Shown here one piece after another: positions 1 through 9,930 of a stretch of DNA of 64,000 nucleotides; the stretch's first letter is position 1, and each line of letters begins with the position of its first letter. This DNA is from an uncultured Bacteroidales bacterium. GTDB lineage: Bacteria; Bacteroidota; Bacteroidia; Bacteroidales; UBA932. The position numbers were made by a program, and so were the translations under genes. The DNA lies in the NCBI GenBank assembly GCA_934725575.1, contig CAKVCK010000019.1:1-64000 (forward strand). The letters are read 5' to 3'. A model generated the notes under the pieces. It saw only the letters and a list, made by a program, of their open reading frames with translations, was not told the DNA's origin and made no database searches.

Positions 1-243
1 GCCGGTGACTGTTTCGTTGTTTATCCAGGCGGCCGCGCCAGCATCCATTTCGCCAAACTTACCGAGGGCATCCAGGACTTCGAGAAGATCCGCATCCTTC
101 GCGCCCAGTGGCAGAAGGAAGGCAAAGAGGCCAAACTCTCTCAGTTGACCGAAATTCTCAAGTCCTTCTCCACTGAGAAGATTCTCAAAGAAGGCCCGGC
201 CAATGCCCTCACTTCCGCAAAGGCGTTCCTCGACAAGCAATAG
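1..243 (+). CDS. C-terminal end of a GH123/DUF4091-like protein (partial)
   Basis: The window opens inside this gene; only the last 80 residues are visible, reading in frame from base 1 to a TAG at 241-243. The segment has a YPG motif near its start and then EGIQDFEKIRIL, resembling the end of the DUF4091/GH123 glycoside hydrolase domain (family knowledge: GH123 acts on beta-N-acetylgalactosaminides). A perfect hairpin terminator follows at 272-306. The gene stands just upstream of the ECF sigma/SusCD locus and may belong to the same glycan-use region. The assignment rests on a short tail, so it is moderate. Confidence 0.55.
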   Translation, partial: AGDCFVVYPGGRASIHFAKLTEGIQDFEKIRILRAQWQKEGKEAKLSQLTEILKSFSTEKILKEGPANALTSAKAFLDKQ

Positions 244-271
244 TATATAAATGAGAATATGATGAGATGAG

Positions 272-306
272 TTTTGTCCGGAGAGATTCCTTCTCTCCGG
301 ACAAAA
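272..306 (+). terminator. Intrinsic terminator after the GH123-like gene
   Basis: A perfect 14-bp inverted repeat (arms 272-285 and 293-306, each containing GTCCGGAGAG or its complement) with a 7-nt loop, ending in AT-rich sequence. It lies 28 bp after the stop codon. The arms end in T4/A4, so it could work in either direction. Confidence 0.8.
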
Positions 307-462
307 TTGCTTATTAAAAATGATGATTATTCTGCCCTCATATTTTTATTGCCAATTAAATATTCAATATATCAGAACCTTTGAGAAATCTTAAAATTTG
401 AAGTTATTTTCCATAAATGGATTTTTTGTTATACTTTCGTGCTTGTATCGAAAGAGAACAGG

Positions 463-1035
463 ATGAAAACAGAGGCCGGCCGACTCGATGACAAATATTT
501 TCTCGAAGGACTGAAAAGGTCTGACACCAAGGTCTTTGAGGCCTTGTTTGATCTCTATTACGCCAACCTTGTGATGTTCTGCGGCAACTATCTCAAGGAT
601 ATTCACAAGTGTGAGGACATTGTCTCGGGAGTCTTTGTGACTTTATGGGAGAGGAGAGAGAAAATCACAATCAGCAAGTCCTTGAAGGCCTATTTGCTGA
701 ATGCAGTGAAAAATAGGGCTCTGAATGAGGTCCGGCATGACAAAATCAGATACGAGCATGCCCGTAACGTGTGCCTGTACGATGCTCTGGAAATTTATGA
801 TGTGGATGACTATGTCCTTTATACGGATATGCGCAGGATCCTGGACAAGGCTGTGGACGCTCTGTCGGAGAAGATAAGAGAGTCCTATGTGATGTACCGG
901 GACGGTGGGATGAAGTCATCGGAGATCGCCAAGAAGATGAATGTCACGCAAAGGACGATCGAACTGAGAGTATGCAAAGCGCTTTCCATCTTGCGGAGAT
1001 GCCTTGAATGTATAATATTGTTGTTAGTAGTATAG
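463..1035 (+). CDS. ECF RNA polymerase sigma factor (FecI-like)
   Basis: An extracytoplasmic-function sigma factor of 190 aa. Region 2 is visible near residues 28-47 (FEALFDLYYANLVMFC). Region 4 is a helix-turn-helix near residues 150-180 (SSEIAKKMNVTQRTIELRV). I chose the ATG at 463; an in-frame GTG at 439 would add 8 residues. The fecR-like gene starts 3 bp after the stop, and the SusC gene beyond carries an STN domain. This is the standard Bacteroidetes trans-envelope arrangement in which substrate binding at SusC is relayed through FecR to release the sigma factor. Likely target: the SusC/SusD operon at 2140 onward. The C-terminal tail (LECIILLLVV) is unusually hydrophobic. Confidence 0.9.
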   Translation: MKTEAGRLDDKYFLEGLKRSDTKVFEALFDLYYANLVMFCGNYLKDIHKCEDIVSGVFVTLWERREKITISKSLKAYLLNAVKNRALNEVRHDKIRYEHARNVCLYDALEIYDVDDYVLYTDMRRILDKAVDALSEKIRESYVMYRDGGMKSSEIAKKMNVTQRTIELRVCKALSILRRCLECIILLLVV

Positions 1036-1038
1036 AGT

Positions 1039-2049
1039 ATGAATGAGAATGTTCGGGAATATGAGGAACTGATGTCTCTTTATTTAGAGGGCAAGTGTAC
1101 GCCTGAACAGGCGGCACGGCTGGAGGAGTGGGTCAGCGTGCATCCTGATAACGCCAAGGAATATCACAGATTCCGAAATGTCTGGGAGGCGGAACATCCT
1201 GCGTTCAGATTCGACAGCATAGATGTGGACAAGGCCAAGGAGCGTGTTCTGGAGTCCGTCGGAGAGGGACATGGAAAATCGGGTATATTCATTGAATGGT
1301 GGAAGAATGTCGCCGCTGTCCTGCTGCTTCCGTTACTGTTCCTCGGGACTGTGCTTTCCTATGAGATGTATTTCAAAAAGTCACAGGATGTGGAATGGCA
1401 GAAGTTTTCCGCCCCGTACGGCGTGTATGCCGACATTGTCCTTCCTGACCATTCAAAGGTCTGTTTGAATTCAGGCTCTACTTTGTCCTACCCTTCACGG
1501 TTTGTAGGAGGGAAACGCAGCGTCAAGCTTGAAGGCGAGGCCTATTTTGAAGTCAGGTCTGACAATGACCATCCATTTTCCGTGAATGTCGGAGACATGG
1601 AAGTCACGGCTACGGGAACGGAATTCAATATCGAGGCCTACTCTGGGACATCTCAGAGAGTGACTCTGGTGACCGGGAAGATCGGGGTCAGCGTACCTGG
1701 AAAAAGTTATGCGTTACCTCAGGGGTACCAGTTGCTCCGTGACGGAGACGGCGAGGTCTCTTGCTTCCGCACCGACACTTTCAAGTGGACATCGTGGCGG
1801 ACTGGCACCTTGGCGTTCAGAGGTGACCCTCTGTCTTATGTGTTCGGAAGATTATCAGCGCTTTTCAACACGGATATTATTGTTATGGATTCGCAAATAT
1901 CGGATTATCAGATAAGAGCTACTTTCCGAAACGAAAGGCTGGATGAAATGATGTCCCTAATAGAGCAGACCACCCCGATAAGATGTAAGTGTCAGGAGTA
2001 TCTCGATGATGAAACCATCAGGGTCAAATACCTGATATATTCAAAATAA
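1039..2049 (+). CDS. FecR-family anti-sigma factor
   Basis: A 336-aa inner-membrane anti-sigma regulator. The cytoplasmic N-terminal part (about 1-88) would hold the sigma factor. A single transmembrane segment lies near residues 91-110 (VAAVLLLPLLFLGTVL). The periplasmic FecR domain begins around 125 (YGVYADIVLPDHSKVCLNSGS), and a C-terminal DUF4974-like domain begins around 255 (FRGDPLSYVFGRLSALFN). The periplasmic part would contact the STN domain of the SusC encoded next. It sits 3 bp after the sigma gene and is surely co-transcribed with it. Confidence 0.92.
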   Translation: MNENVREYEELMSLYLEGKCTPEQAARLEEWVSVHPDNAKEYHRFRNVWEAEHPAFRFDSIDVDKAKERVLESVGEGHGKSGIFIEWWKNVAAVLLLPLLFLGTVLSYEMYFKKSQDVEWQKFSAPYGVYADIVLPDHSKVCLNSGSTLSYPSRFVGGKRSVKLEGEAYFEVRSDNDHPFSVNVGDMEVTATGTEFNIEAYSGTSQRVTLVTGKIGVSVPGKSYALPQGYQLLRDGDGEVSCFRTDTFKWTSWRTGTLAFRGDPLSYVFGRLSALFNTDIIVMDSQISDYQIRATFRNERLDEMMSLIEQTTPIRCKCQEYLDDETIRVKYLIYSK

Positions 2050-2084
2050 TTTTTTCGTCTGGACTGTAGTTGTGTGTCCTATTT

Positions 2085-2108
2085 ATGTAGTCTCCTATCA
2101 GACTACAT
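2085..2108. promoter_or_regulatory. Inverted repeat between fecR and susC
   Basis: A perfect 8-bp inverted repeat (ATGTAGTC, 8-nt loop, GACTACAT) in the 90-bp gap before susC, followed by a weak run GTTTTAAC. It could be an operator, an attenuator or a weak terminator separating regulator and transporter transcripts. Sequence alone does not decide. Confidence 0.4.
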
Positions 2109-2139
2109 GTTTTAACTACATAATTAATACAGATCGGAT

Positions 2140-5100
2140 ATGAAGAAATTCTTTTGGGTGCTTTCAGTTGTGATACTGTTGCCTCTTTTGTCCATTAACC
2201 TGTCCGCACAGGATGTGGGCGTCACTCTTCGGATGGAGAACACTCCGTTGGTCAAAGTCATTGACCGGGTTGAGCAGTTGAGTGGATACTCATTTATCTA
2301 CACTAAACAAGTTGTGGATGACTTGCGTGTAGTCAACATTAATGTAAAGAACGCAAGCATTCGGACAGTGCTAGACGAGTTGTTTTCTGGCTCAGATGTC
2401 CGGTACAGGATTGAGAAAAAGCAGATTGTCCTGAGTAGAGCCAAAGATGGCGGTCGAGGTGTCAGAACGTTGGCGGGAACTGTCGTTGACGCTGCTACGT
2501 CGTTGCCTTTGGTTGGTGTGACCGTCTACATCAAGGGTACATCCACGGGCACCGTGACTGATGACGGCGGGCATTATTCACTTGCGGTTTCGAATGGGGA
2601 CGAGATAGAGTATGATTGCTTGGGTTATGTGGTTGAGTCACGGAGGGTTGCGGCTGGCGTGAATAAGATTGATGTCAGCCTGGCAGAAGATCGTCAGGCC
2701 TTGGACGAAGTTGTTGTTGTCGGATATGGCTCAATGAGAAAGAATGACCTGACAGGCCCAATCTCCAGCATCAAAGGTGACGCTCTGACGGAACGTTCCA
2801 CTCAAATGCTGTCCACGGCGATGCAAGGACAGGTTTCTGGCGTAGAGGTGACGCGCTCTTCTGGAGGACCGGGAAGTTCGGCGACGATACGTGTCCGTGG
2901 TGTCACGACACTTTCCAATAATGATCCTCTTGTCATCATTGATGGCGTACCGGGGTCGTTGAATGATGTCGTGGCTTCTGATGTTGAGACATTGAGCGTT
3001 TTGAAGGATGCGGCTTCGGCCTCTATTTACGGATCGCGTGCGGCTGCCGGTGTTATTTTGATAACTACGAAGAGAGCCAAGGAGAATAAATTCAATTTGG
3101 ATTACAATTATGAATATTCCATAGACAAACCGACGGCACGTCCTACTAATGGCGATGTGATTGATTGGATGAATATTCAAAATGAGGTCAAGTGGAATGA
3201 TGGTGCGTCTGATCCTTATTCGCAATATTCACAGGAAACCATCAACTCTTGGATGGCCAACAACGCCGCGGACCCATATCATTATCCGAATACGAATTGG
3301 TCTGACCTATTGCTGAAAAAGACTACTTCTCATCAGCAGCATAGTTTTAATGTCTCTGGTGGTACGGATAAGTTACAATCCAAATTTTCATTCAATTACC
3401 AGACTGCGGACGGGTATTATTCAAATAAGTCTTATGAACGCTATGCTGGCCGGGTAAACAACGATTATAAGATCAACTCTTGGATTCGCGCCAATATTGA
3501 TGTTGATTTTTCAACCTCTGAGAGCCTGTCTCCGGCAACCATCAATCCTGTTTATTGGGCCTATCTGACTTCTCCTTATTACAATCCTTATTGGGAAGAT
3601 GGACGCTATGCTGATGTGAAAGCAGGTGCCAATCCGTTAGCTATGCTCAATGAGGGAGGAACAGACAAAAGCAATTATTATAAATTTGGAGGTAAGGCGC
3701 AATTGGAATTGACTCCGGTTAAGGGATTGACTCTTACGGCGGTCTTTGCTCCTAAATACTCGTTTGTACAAGGGAAAAAATTTGTAAAAGCGGTCAATGT
3801 GTATTATGAGGATGGAAGAGCCATCTCCACACAAAACAATAAGACCACATCCCTTAATGAAACACGCAACATAACGCAAAGCCGTACCTATCAGTTCTAT
3901 GCCAATTATCAGAATAGATGGAATGATCATTCCTTTAATGCAATGGTCGGCTATGAGGGTTACACATACAAATGGGAAAACTTGGGCGCGTCAAGAAATA
4001 ATTATGAGTTGGACACGTATCCATATTTGAATCTTGGACCGGAGGACTACCAGTATAATTCGGGTAATGCGGGCCATAATGCTTACCAATCTGTTTTCGG
4101 GCGTGTGATGTATTCCTACAAAGACAGGTATATGATACAGGCGAATGCCCGTGCGGATGCGTCTTCTCGTTTCGCCGCGGATTACCGTTGGGGAGTATTC
4201 CCTTCTGTGTCGGCTGGTTGGGTAGCATCAGGTGAGCCTTGGTTCCCTAAAAACAAACTGGTCGATTATTTGAAAGTGCGGGCTTCCGTCGGATCCTTGG
4301 GAAATGAGCGCATAAGTGATGCAGAGTTCCCATACCAGGCGGCCATTAATTTCGGAAACAGTTATATGTATGACAAGGGGTCACAGTCAGTGACGGCCGT
4401 ACAAAACGCTGCCCAGTATTATTATGCTTTCAACAACATCACGTGGGAGACAACGACAACGTATGACATTGGTATTGACCTCGCTATGTTTGATAGCCAT
4501 TTGAGTTTTACGGGTGATTACTATTACAAGAAAACATCTGATATGCTTTTGACCTTGGGATTTCCTTCTTATGCCGGATTTTCCGCGCCGAAGCAAAATG
4601 CCGGTGATATGCACACACGTGGTTGGGAGTTTGAGGTCAATTGGCGAGACAAGATCGGGGATGTTTCTTATGGCGTGTCTTTCAATCTTTCCGATTATCG
4701 TTCGAGAATGGGTTATTTAGGGGATAGACGAACGATAGTTGGTGATAAGATCTATGAAAAAGGGTCTTACTATTATGAGTGGTTTATGTACAAGACCGAT
4801 GGATTGTTCATTACTGATGCGGATCTGTACGATTCGGAAGGAAACAAGTACCCAACACTCACCCCAAACGATAAGGCAGGTAATATTAAATATGTTGATG
4901 TGACAGAAGATGGTGTCATCAATGCGGATGATAAAGTCCGCTTGGGTAATTCTTTGCCGGAGTTTCAGTATGGCGGTAATCTTTTCTTGGGTTGGAAGAA
5001 TTTGGACTTCTCTCTTTCTTTCCAGGGTATAGGACATCAGAATGTTCTTTTTAATTCCGCTTGGATACAGCCATTGAAAGAACAATGGGGAGCCGTGCCT

Positions 5101-5442
5101 TCTCTTCTCTTGGGTAATTATTGGAGTCTGCATAATACAGAAGAACAGAACAGGAATGCAAAATACCCTCGCCTGACCTATACCAATACGAATAATACTT
5201 ATACAGGATCTGATTATTGGCTGTTCAACGGGGCTTATTTCCGTGTCAAAAACATTACATTAGGATATTCGTTGCCACAGAAACTTATGGACAAGTGTTT
5301 TATCAGAGGTCTTCGGATATATGCTGCAATAAACGATCTTCCTGCCATAAGCCATTATCCTAAGGGATGGGATCCGGAAATAGGTACAAGTTCAGATTTT
5401 ATATCCACGTCTTTTACATTTGGCGCAAGTGTTAAGTTCTAA
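2140..5442 (+). CDS. SusC-family TonB-dependent transporter with N-terminal STN domain
   Basis: A 1100-aa outer-membrane TonB-dependent receptor. After a signal peptide (about 1-24) come an STN domain (about 25-90, LRMENTPLVKVIDRVEQLSG), a carboxypeptidase-regulatory-like domain (about 110-185, AGTVVDAATSLPLVGVTVYI), a TonB-box/plug region starting near 190 (EVVVVGYGSMRKNDLTG) and a long beta-barrel ending in FTFGASVKF. The terminal Phe is typical of outer-membrane proteins. The STN domain is the feature that links such receptors to FecR/ECF sigma pairs, and that pair lies just upstream. It imports a glycan bound by its SusD partner; the substrate cannot be read from sequence. Confidence 0.95.
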   Translation: MKKFFWVLSVVILLPLLSINLSAQDVGVTLRMENTPLVKVIDRVEQLSGYSFIYTKQVVDDLRVVNINVKNASIRTVLDELFSGSDVRYRIEKKQIVLSRAKDGGRGVRTLAGTVVDAATSLPLVGVTVYIKGTSTGTVTDDGGHYSLAVSNGDEIEYDCLGYVVESRRVAAGVNKIDVSLAEDRQALDEVVVVGYGSMRKNDLTGPISSIKGDALTERSTQMLSTAMQGQVSGVEVTRSSGGPGSSATIRVRGVTTLSNNDPLVIIDGVPGSLNDVVASDVETLSVLKDAASASIYGSRAAAGVILITTKRAKENKFNLDYNYEYSIDKPTARPTNGDVIDWMNIQNEVKWNDGASDPYSQYSQETINSWMANNAADPYHYPNTNWSDLLLKKTTSHQQHSFNVSGGTDKLQSKFSFNYQTADGYYSNKSYERYAGRVNNDYKINSWIRANIDVDFSTSESLSPATINPVYWAYLTSPYYNPYWEDGRYADVKAGANPLAMLNEGGTDKSNYYKFGGKAQLELTPVKGLTLTAVFAPKYSFVQGKKFVKAVNVYYEDGRAISTQNNKTTSLNETRNITQSRTYQFYANYQNRWNDHSFNAMVGYEGYTYKWENLGASRNNYELDTYPYLNLGPEDYQYNSGNAGHNAYQSVFGRVMYSYKDRYMIQANARADASSRFAADYRWGVFPSVSAGWVASGEPWFPKNKLVDYLKVRASVGSLGNERISDAEFPYQAAINFGNSYMYDKGSQSVTAVQNAAQYYYAFNNITWETTTTYDIGIDLAMFDSHLSFTGDYYYKKTSDMLLTLGFPSYAGFSAPKQNAGDMHTRGWEFEVNWRDKIGDVSYGVSFNLSDYRSRMGYLGDRRTIVGDKIYEKGSYYYEWFMYKTDGLFITDADLYDSEGNKYPTLTPNDKAGNIKYVDVTEDGVINADDKVRLGNSLPEFQYGGNLFLGWKNLDFSLSFQGIGHQNVLFNSAWIQPLKEQWGAVPSLLLGNYWSLHNTEEQNRNAKYPRLTYTNTNNTYTGSDYWLFNGAYFRVKNITLGYSLPQKLMDKCFIRGLRIYAAINDLPAISHYPKGWDPEIGTSSDFISTSFTFGASVKF

Positions 5443-5453
5443 ATTTTAATGAT

Positions 5454-7255
5454 ATGAAAAATATAAAATTTCCTATATGTGCGGCATCTCTGTTTATACT
5501 TATGTCGTGTGTCGATCTTAATTTGAATCCTCTTTCTGAAGGATCAAGCGAGAATTGGTATTCTTCTCAAGCGGAGATAGAAATGTCGTTGAATGATTTC
5601 TATCGTAAGGAGTTTTTCCCGATAGACGATATGATGTGGGGAGATGATGTGACCGCAAGAAACTCAACATCTGCGATTAACAATGGAACATTGACTTCTG
5701 AAGACTGGACGATTGCCTCACGTTGGGAGAACTATTATAAAGGTATCGCACGTGCTTTGCGTATAATCAAGAATATGGATCGCGCGCGTGCTATGGGGGT
5801 GTCTGAAAATGATATTACTCAATATGAAGGAGAGGCTTATTTCTATTTGGGATATGCTTACGGCATGTTGGCATTTCATTGGGGGGATGCAATTTTGGAT
5901 AAAGAGGGCATGAGTCTGGATGAGGCTTATACGGCTTCCCGTTCCCCTAAGGCTGATGTGTTGGCTTACAGTTACGAATGCCTTGACAAGGCTGCGGAGC
6001 GCTTGCCGAATACTTATCCGGGTATCCAACGCGCCACAAAAGGTGCCGCTTATGCGTTTAAGGCAAGGATTGCTATTTATAATGAAGATTACACTGTGGC
6101 CGCTGCCGCCGCCAAGAGTTGTATGGATTTGAATGTGTATAAATTGCACGACAACTATCAGAACTTGTTTACGGCTTCGTGGTCTGATGAGTGGATTTTC
6201 TTTTTCAGGGGAGACGTGACGTTGAAGCAGTATTATTGGGCCGCGTCAGATGTCCAGAATTGTATTTCTCGTCTTTCCGGCGTTCCGGCGGATGGGGTGG
6301 ACAGAAGGCTCCATCTTATGAATTGGTTTGCGCCTATCCATGTATTGATGGCAAACCGATTGATGAATCTCCACTATATAACCCGAAAGACTTTTTTGAG
6401 AACAGGGATCCGCGTATGGCTATGACGATTGTGCCTTTTGCGACCGCACACAACAAAAGCGTGTTGAATGGGACTTATGACCCGAAAGATTACGCATGGT
6501 TGGGGTATGAATATTCTCCATCTCCGCTCAAGACTACGGTTCTGAAAATCTCAGACGGCACATTGGTCGGAAATAATGATTCTAAGGCAAGGGCGGAACA
6601 TGCTTCCTACACTGGCCTGCTGTTTAAAAAGTACATCGACCAGTCTTTCTTGGAAAATGGTAAGGTCGGTGCGCCGACCACATATCCTGTGCTACGATAT
6701 GGTGATGTCTTGTTGATGTATGCGGAAGCAATGAATGAACTGAATCAGTGCGATCAGGAAGTGCTGGACGCAACGATTAATAAATTGCGTGAAAGGGCTT
6801 ACAAAGGGACAGGCCTTGAGTATCCGAGGGTTATGGAAGGGACACAAGAACATTTACGCACAGTTATCCGTACCGAGCGTTTCATAGAATTGGCTTGGGA
6901 AGGTCATCGCTACAGTGATTTGATTCGTTGGAAGATTGCTGGCAAAGTATTTAACCGCCCTATTTATTTCTTGAATCGTGCATGGTCTGGAAGTACTTCA
7001 TGGGATGGTAATGAAAGCGTTGTTTCAGCAGAATATAAGCAATTGATTCAGAACTGGAAAGATGGCAACTATCCGATTGGTGGTATCCCTAGGATTGACG
7101 AGGACGGTATCGCTGATTTAAGCGAAATGGCGAAAAATGGATACATTACTGTGGCGACAGAACGCAAGTTCGATGAAAGCCGTGATTATTTATGGCCGGT
7201 ACCAGCCGCGGACAGGCTGATCAATGAAAACCTGTCACAGAATCCGAAATGGTAG
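5454..7255 (+). pseudogene. SusD/RagB-family glycan-binding lipoprotein, frameshifted
   Basis: The SusD partner of the SusC 11 bp upstream. The N-terminal half reads from ATG 5454 with a lipoprotein signal (LFILMSCVDLN) and SusD TPR-like helices. Near 6290-6310 the frame breaks: upstream coding (RLSGVPA) continues sensibly only in another frame (KAPSYELVCAYPCIDGKPID), which runs to the stop at 7255. Both halves match the expected SusD order, so this was one ~600-aa protein. The break falls at GATGGGGTGG (6291-6300), whose G4 run is a common place for a real indel or a sequencing error. The C-terminal half keeps the SusD end pattern (DYLWPVPAADRLINENLSQNP). If the shift is real, the surface glycan-capture part of this transporter is lost. 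Confidence 0.85.
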
Positions 7256-7347
7256 AATCTCTTGAAGTTTTAATAATCTGATTAACGGGCTTCTCAGTTT
7301 ATGCATTATATGTATATAATTGAGAAACCTTCATAATATTAGATGAT

Positions 7348-9819
7348 ATGAAATTGAATGTATTAGGTTTATTGGCCGCGTTTTCAATGTTCGGTTGTGC
7401 GGCACATGACGAAGCCTCAAAAACTCCGGATTCCATATCCGGGGTTTATCCAAGTTTGGCTTATTATAATAATGAAGGAGAATGTGGGACAGGAGCTGTC
7501 GTGCCTTGGGCGGATCGTTTATGGGTGGTTACTTATGGACCTCATTTGCCGTATGGATCTTCTGATAAATTGTATGAAGTGACCCCTGATTATCGGCAGA
7601 TTGTACATGATGAGAGCATCGGTGGCACACCTGCGAACAGGATGATCCATAAAGAAAGCAATCAGCTTTTTATAGGCCCTTATGTTATTGATAAAACAGG
7701 GAAAGTCCGTGTGATTCCTTATACTGTAATGCCTGGGCGACATACAGGTAACGCGCGTCATTTAACGGATCCGGCCAATAAAATTTGTTATGGCACGATG
7801 GAAGAAGGCTTTTACGAGGTGGACGTTAATACACTTGAAGTAAAAGAACTGTATCAAGATGGAAATAATAAGAAACAAAAGAAGAATGATACTGATGCAG
7901 GGCCGATAAATGCCTTGTTGCCTGGAGTCCATGGTAAAGGACTATATTCAGGACAGGGACGTATGTATTTCACGAACAACGGAGAAGGCACCCAGGAAGC
8001 CTTGAGAAAATTTGATGTTGAGGCAGGTGTTCTGGCTGAATGGGATGGTAAAAATTGGATGACTGTTCGTCGTAATCAATTTGTTGAAGTGACAGGACCA
8101 GGTGGAATTTATGGTAACGCGAATCCTGAGACTGACCCTATATGGGCGACCGGTTGGGATTACAAGTCGATTATCTTAGGTGTGCGCGATGCTGAAAAAG
8201 GATGGTCTTTTTATCGTTTGCCTAAAGCCAGTCACAGTTATGATGGAGCGCATGGTTGGAATACGGAATGGCCGCGTATCCGAAATGTGGGTACAGAGTC
8301 AGAACCTGAATATTTAATGACAATGCATGGTATGTTCTGGCATTTCCCGGCTATGTTTACCGCCGATAATTCTGCCGGAATCCGGCCACGGTCTGCCTAT
8401 TTGAAGGTGATTGGCGACTTTACACGTTGGAATGATCAATTGGTTTTTGGCTGCGATGATTCCGCCCAAAAAGAATTCTTGAATAAACGAAAAGCGAAGG
8501 GTAATATAGAAGGGCCGGGACAGTCTAATTCAAATTTGTGGTTTACCTCTTTTTCAAGGCCGGATGAGTTAGGACCGGCTACGGCCGAGGGTGCTGTTTG
8601 GGCTAAAGAGATGGTGGCGGCAGGTGAAGTGTCTGAGCCTTTTTTATTCAACGGTTGGGCCAAACGTTTCGGCTGGGTGAAAAACGATGGCGATCAGCCT
8701 GTGACATTTACTTTTGAAGTGGATGAATCGGGCAATAATGAATGGAAAACATTGAAATCGGTGACAGTCAACTCTCGTGGCTCTGTGTCTGTACCATTTA
8801 CGGAGAGAGGAGAGTGGATTCGGGTGAAAGCGGATAAGAATACGATGGCGACTGTTAGTTTCAATTATACGTCGGCAGATTCACGCACGACATCTTCGGC
8901 TCCGATCTATAATGGTTTGGCTTCGGTGGATAAAGAGTCGGCGACCGGTGGTTTGTTGTATGGTTTGGGGGACAACCGTCGCGCTTTAGGTTTGTTGGCT
9001 AATGTGACAACGGAAGGGATGGTGTCTGAAACAGGTTATTATGAAATGGGTGAAAAATTGGAACTAGTTCGTAAAGATGACTCTGAGACAGCCGATTTCA
9101 TCCGTAATAAATTTGCGATACCTGAACATGTCATATCAATAGACGAAAGTTCAGTTTTGATTGTGGATGATTCAGGCCGTCGTTGGCGTTTGCCTTTAGG
9201 AAATGAGACGTATAAGAAACTGACAGACCAGGGATTGCTCCGTATTTGCCGTGAAGTCGCAACAGAACGTGATCTGTTCTCTTGCATGGGTACATTTTAT
9301 GAACTCCCGGCTGAAAATGCGGATGGGTATGCTAAGATCCGCCCAATATCAACACATAATTATCGTATAAACGATTATGCCTCTTATCGTGGCATGCTTG
9401 TCATGACGGGTGTGACTCCCGAAGAAGGGAAAGACAATCCGCATATCATTGTGTCAGATGACGGGAAAGCGGCGGTTTGGGTTGGAGTGATAGATGATTT
9501 GTGGTCTTTAGGGAAACCTGTTGGCCAAGGTGGCCCTTGGAAAGATACGTATGTAAAAGCTGGTACAGCATCAGATCCTTATCTGATTGCCTTTTACGAT
9601 AAGAAAGAATTATCATTGTCCCATCAGTCTGATAGAAATGTAGTGATGACCGTTGAGGTTGATCCGACAGGAAACGGAGATTGGATGGAGTACGCATCAT
9701 ATACAGTAAAACCGGGAGAGACATTAGTACAACAACTTCCGGAATCATTCCAGGCAAGGTGGATTCGCTTCGTGTCAGACACGGATACGAAAGCGACAGC
9801 TTGGTTGAATTATAGATAA
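7348..9819 (+). CDS. Large lipoprotein of unknown function in the ECF-controlled locus
   Basis: An 823-aa predicted lipoprotein (signal with lipobox MFGCAAH, acylated Cys about residue 17). The body is rich in short beta strands with Trp/Tyr-Gly motifs (WADRLWVVTYGPHLPYG, GFYEVDVNTLEVKELY) and looks like a beta-propeller-type N-terminal region followed by beta-sandwich segments. Two similar passages, VTFTFEVDESGNNEWKTLKS and VVMTVEVDPTGNGDWMEYAS, suggest a duplicated C-terminal domain. It lies between the SusD gene and an FAD oxidoreductase and probably binds or processes the same substrate. I recognise no catalytic motif and assign no family. Confidence 0.7.
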   Translation: MKLNVLGLLAAFSMFGCAAHDEASKTPDSISGVYPSLAYYNNEGECGTGAVVPWADRLWVVTYGPHLPYGSSDKLYEVTPDYRQIVHDESIGGTPANRMIHKESNQLFIGPYVIDKTGKVRVIPYTVMPGRHTGNARHLTDPANKICYGTMEEGFYEVDVNTLEVKELYQDGNNKKQKKNDTDAGPINALLPGVHGKGLYSGQGRMYFTNNGEGTQEALRKFDVEAGVLAEWDGKNWMTVRRNQFVEVTGPGGIYGNANPETDPIWATGWDYKSIILGVRDAEKGWSFYRLPKASHSYDGAHGWNTEWPRIRNVGTESEPEYLMTMHGMFWHFPAMFTADNSAGIRPRSAYLKVIGDFTRWNDQLVFGCDDSAQKEFLNKRKAKGNIEGPGQSNSNLWFTSFSRPDELGPATAEGAVWAKEMVAAGEVSEPFLFNGWAKRFGWVKNDGDQPVTFTFEVDESGNNEWKTLKSVTVNSRGSVSVPFTERGEWIRVKADKNTMATVSFNYTSADSRTTSSAPIYNGLASVDKESATGGLLYGLGDNRRALGLLANVTTEGMVSETGYYEMGEKLELVRKDDSETADFIRNKFAIPEHVISIDESSVLIVDDSGRRWRLPLGNETYKKLTDQGLLRICREVATERDLFSCMGTFYELPAENADGYAKIRPISTHNYRINDYASYRGMLVMTGVTPEEGKDNPHIIVSDDGKAAVWVGVIDDLWSLGKPVGQGGPWKDTYVKAGTASDPYLIAFYDKKELSLSHQSDRNVVMTVEVDPTGNGDWMEYASYTVKPGETLVQQLPESFQARWIRFVSDTDTKATAWLNYR

Positions 9820-9930
9820 AAAGCGTTATTCCAAGTGGTGGCACGGTGTAACCTTGATTAATGCAACTTTTGTAAGAAAAAAAATCAGAGGAAGAGTCTC
9901 TCTTTCTTTCATATTCACAAATTTGAGGAT

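Noticed and set aside
6285..6315. Programmed ribosomal frameshift in SusD
   Set aside because: No slippery heptamer or downstream structure is seen; SusD proteins are not known to need one. An indel at the G run is simpler.
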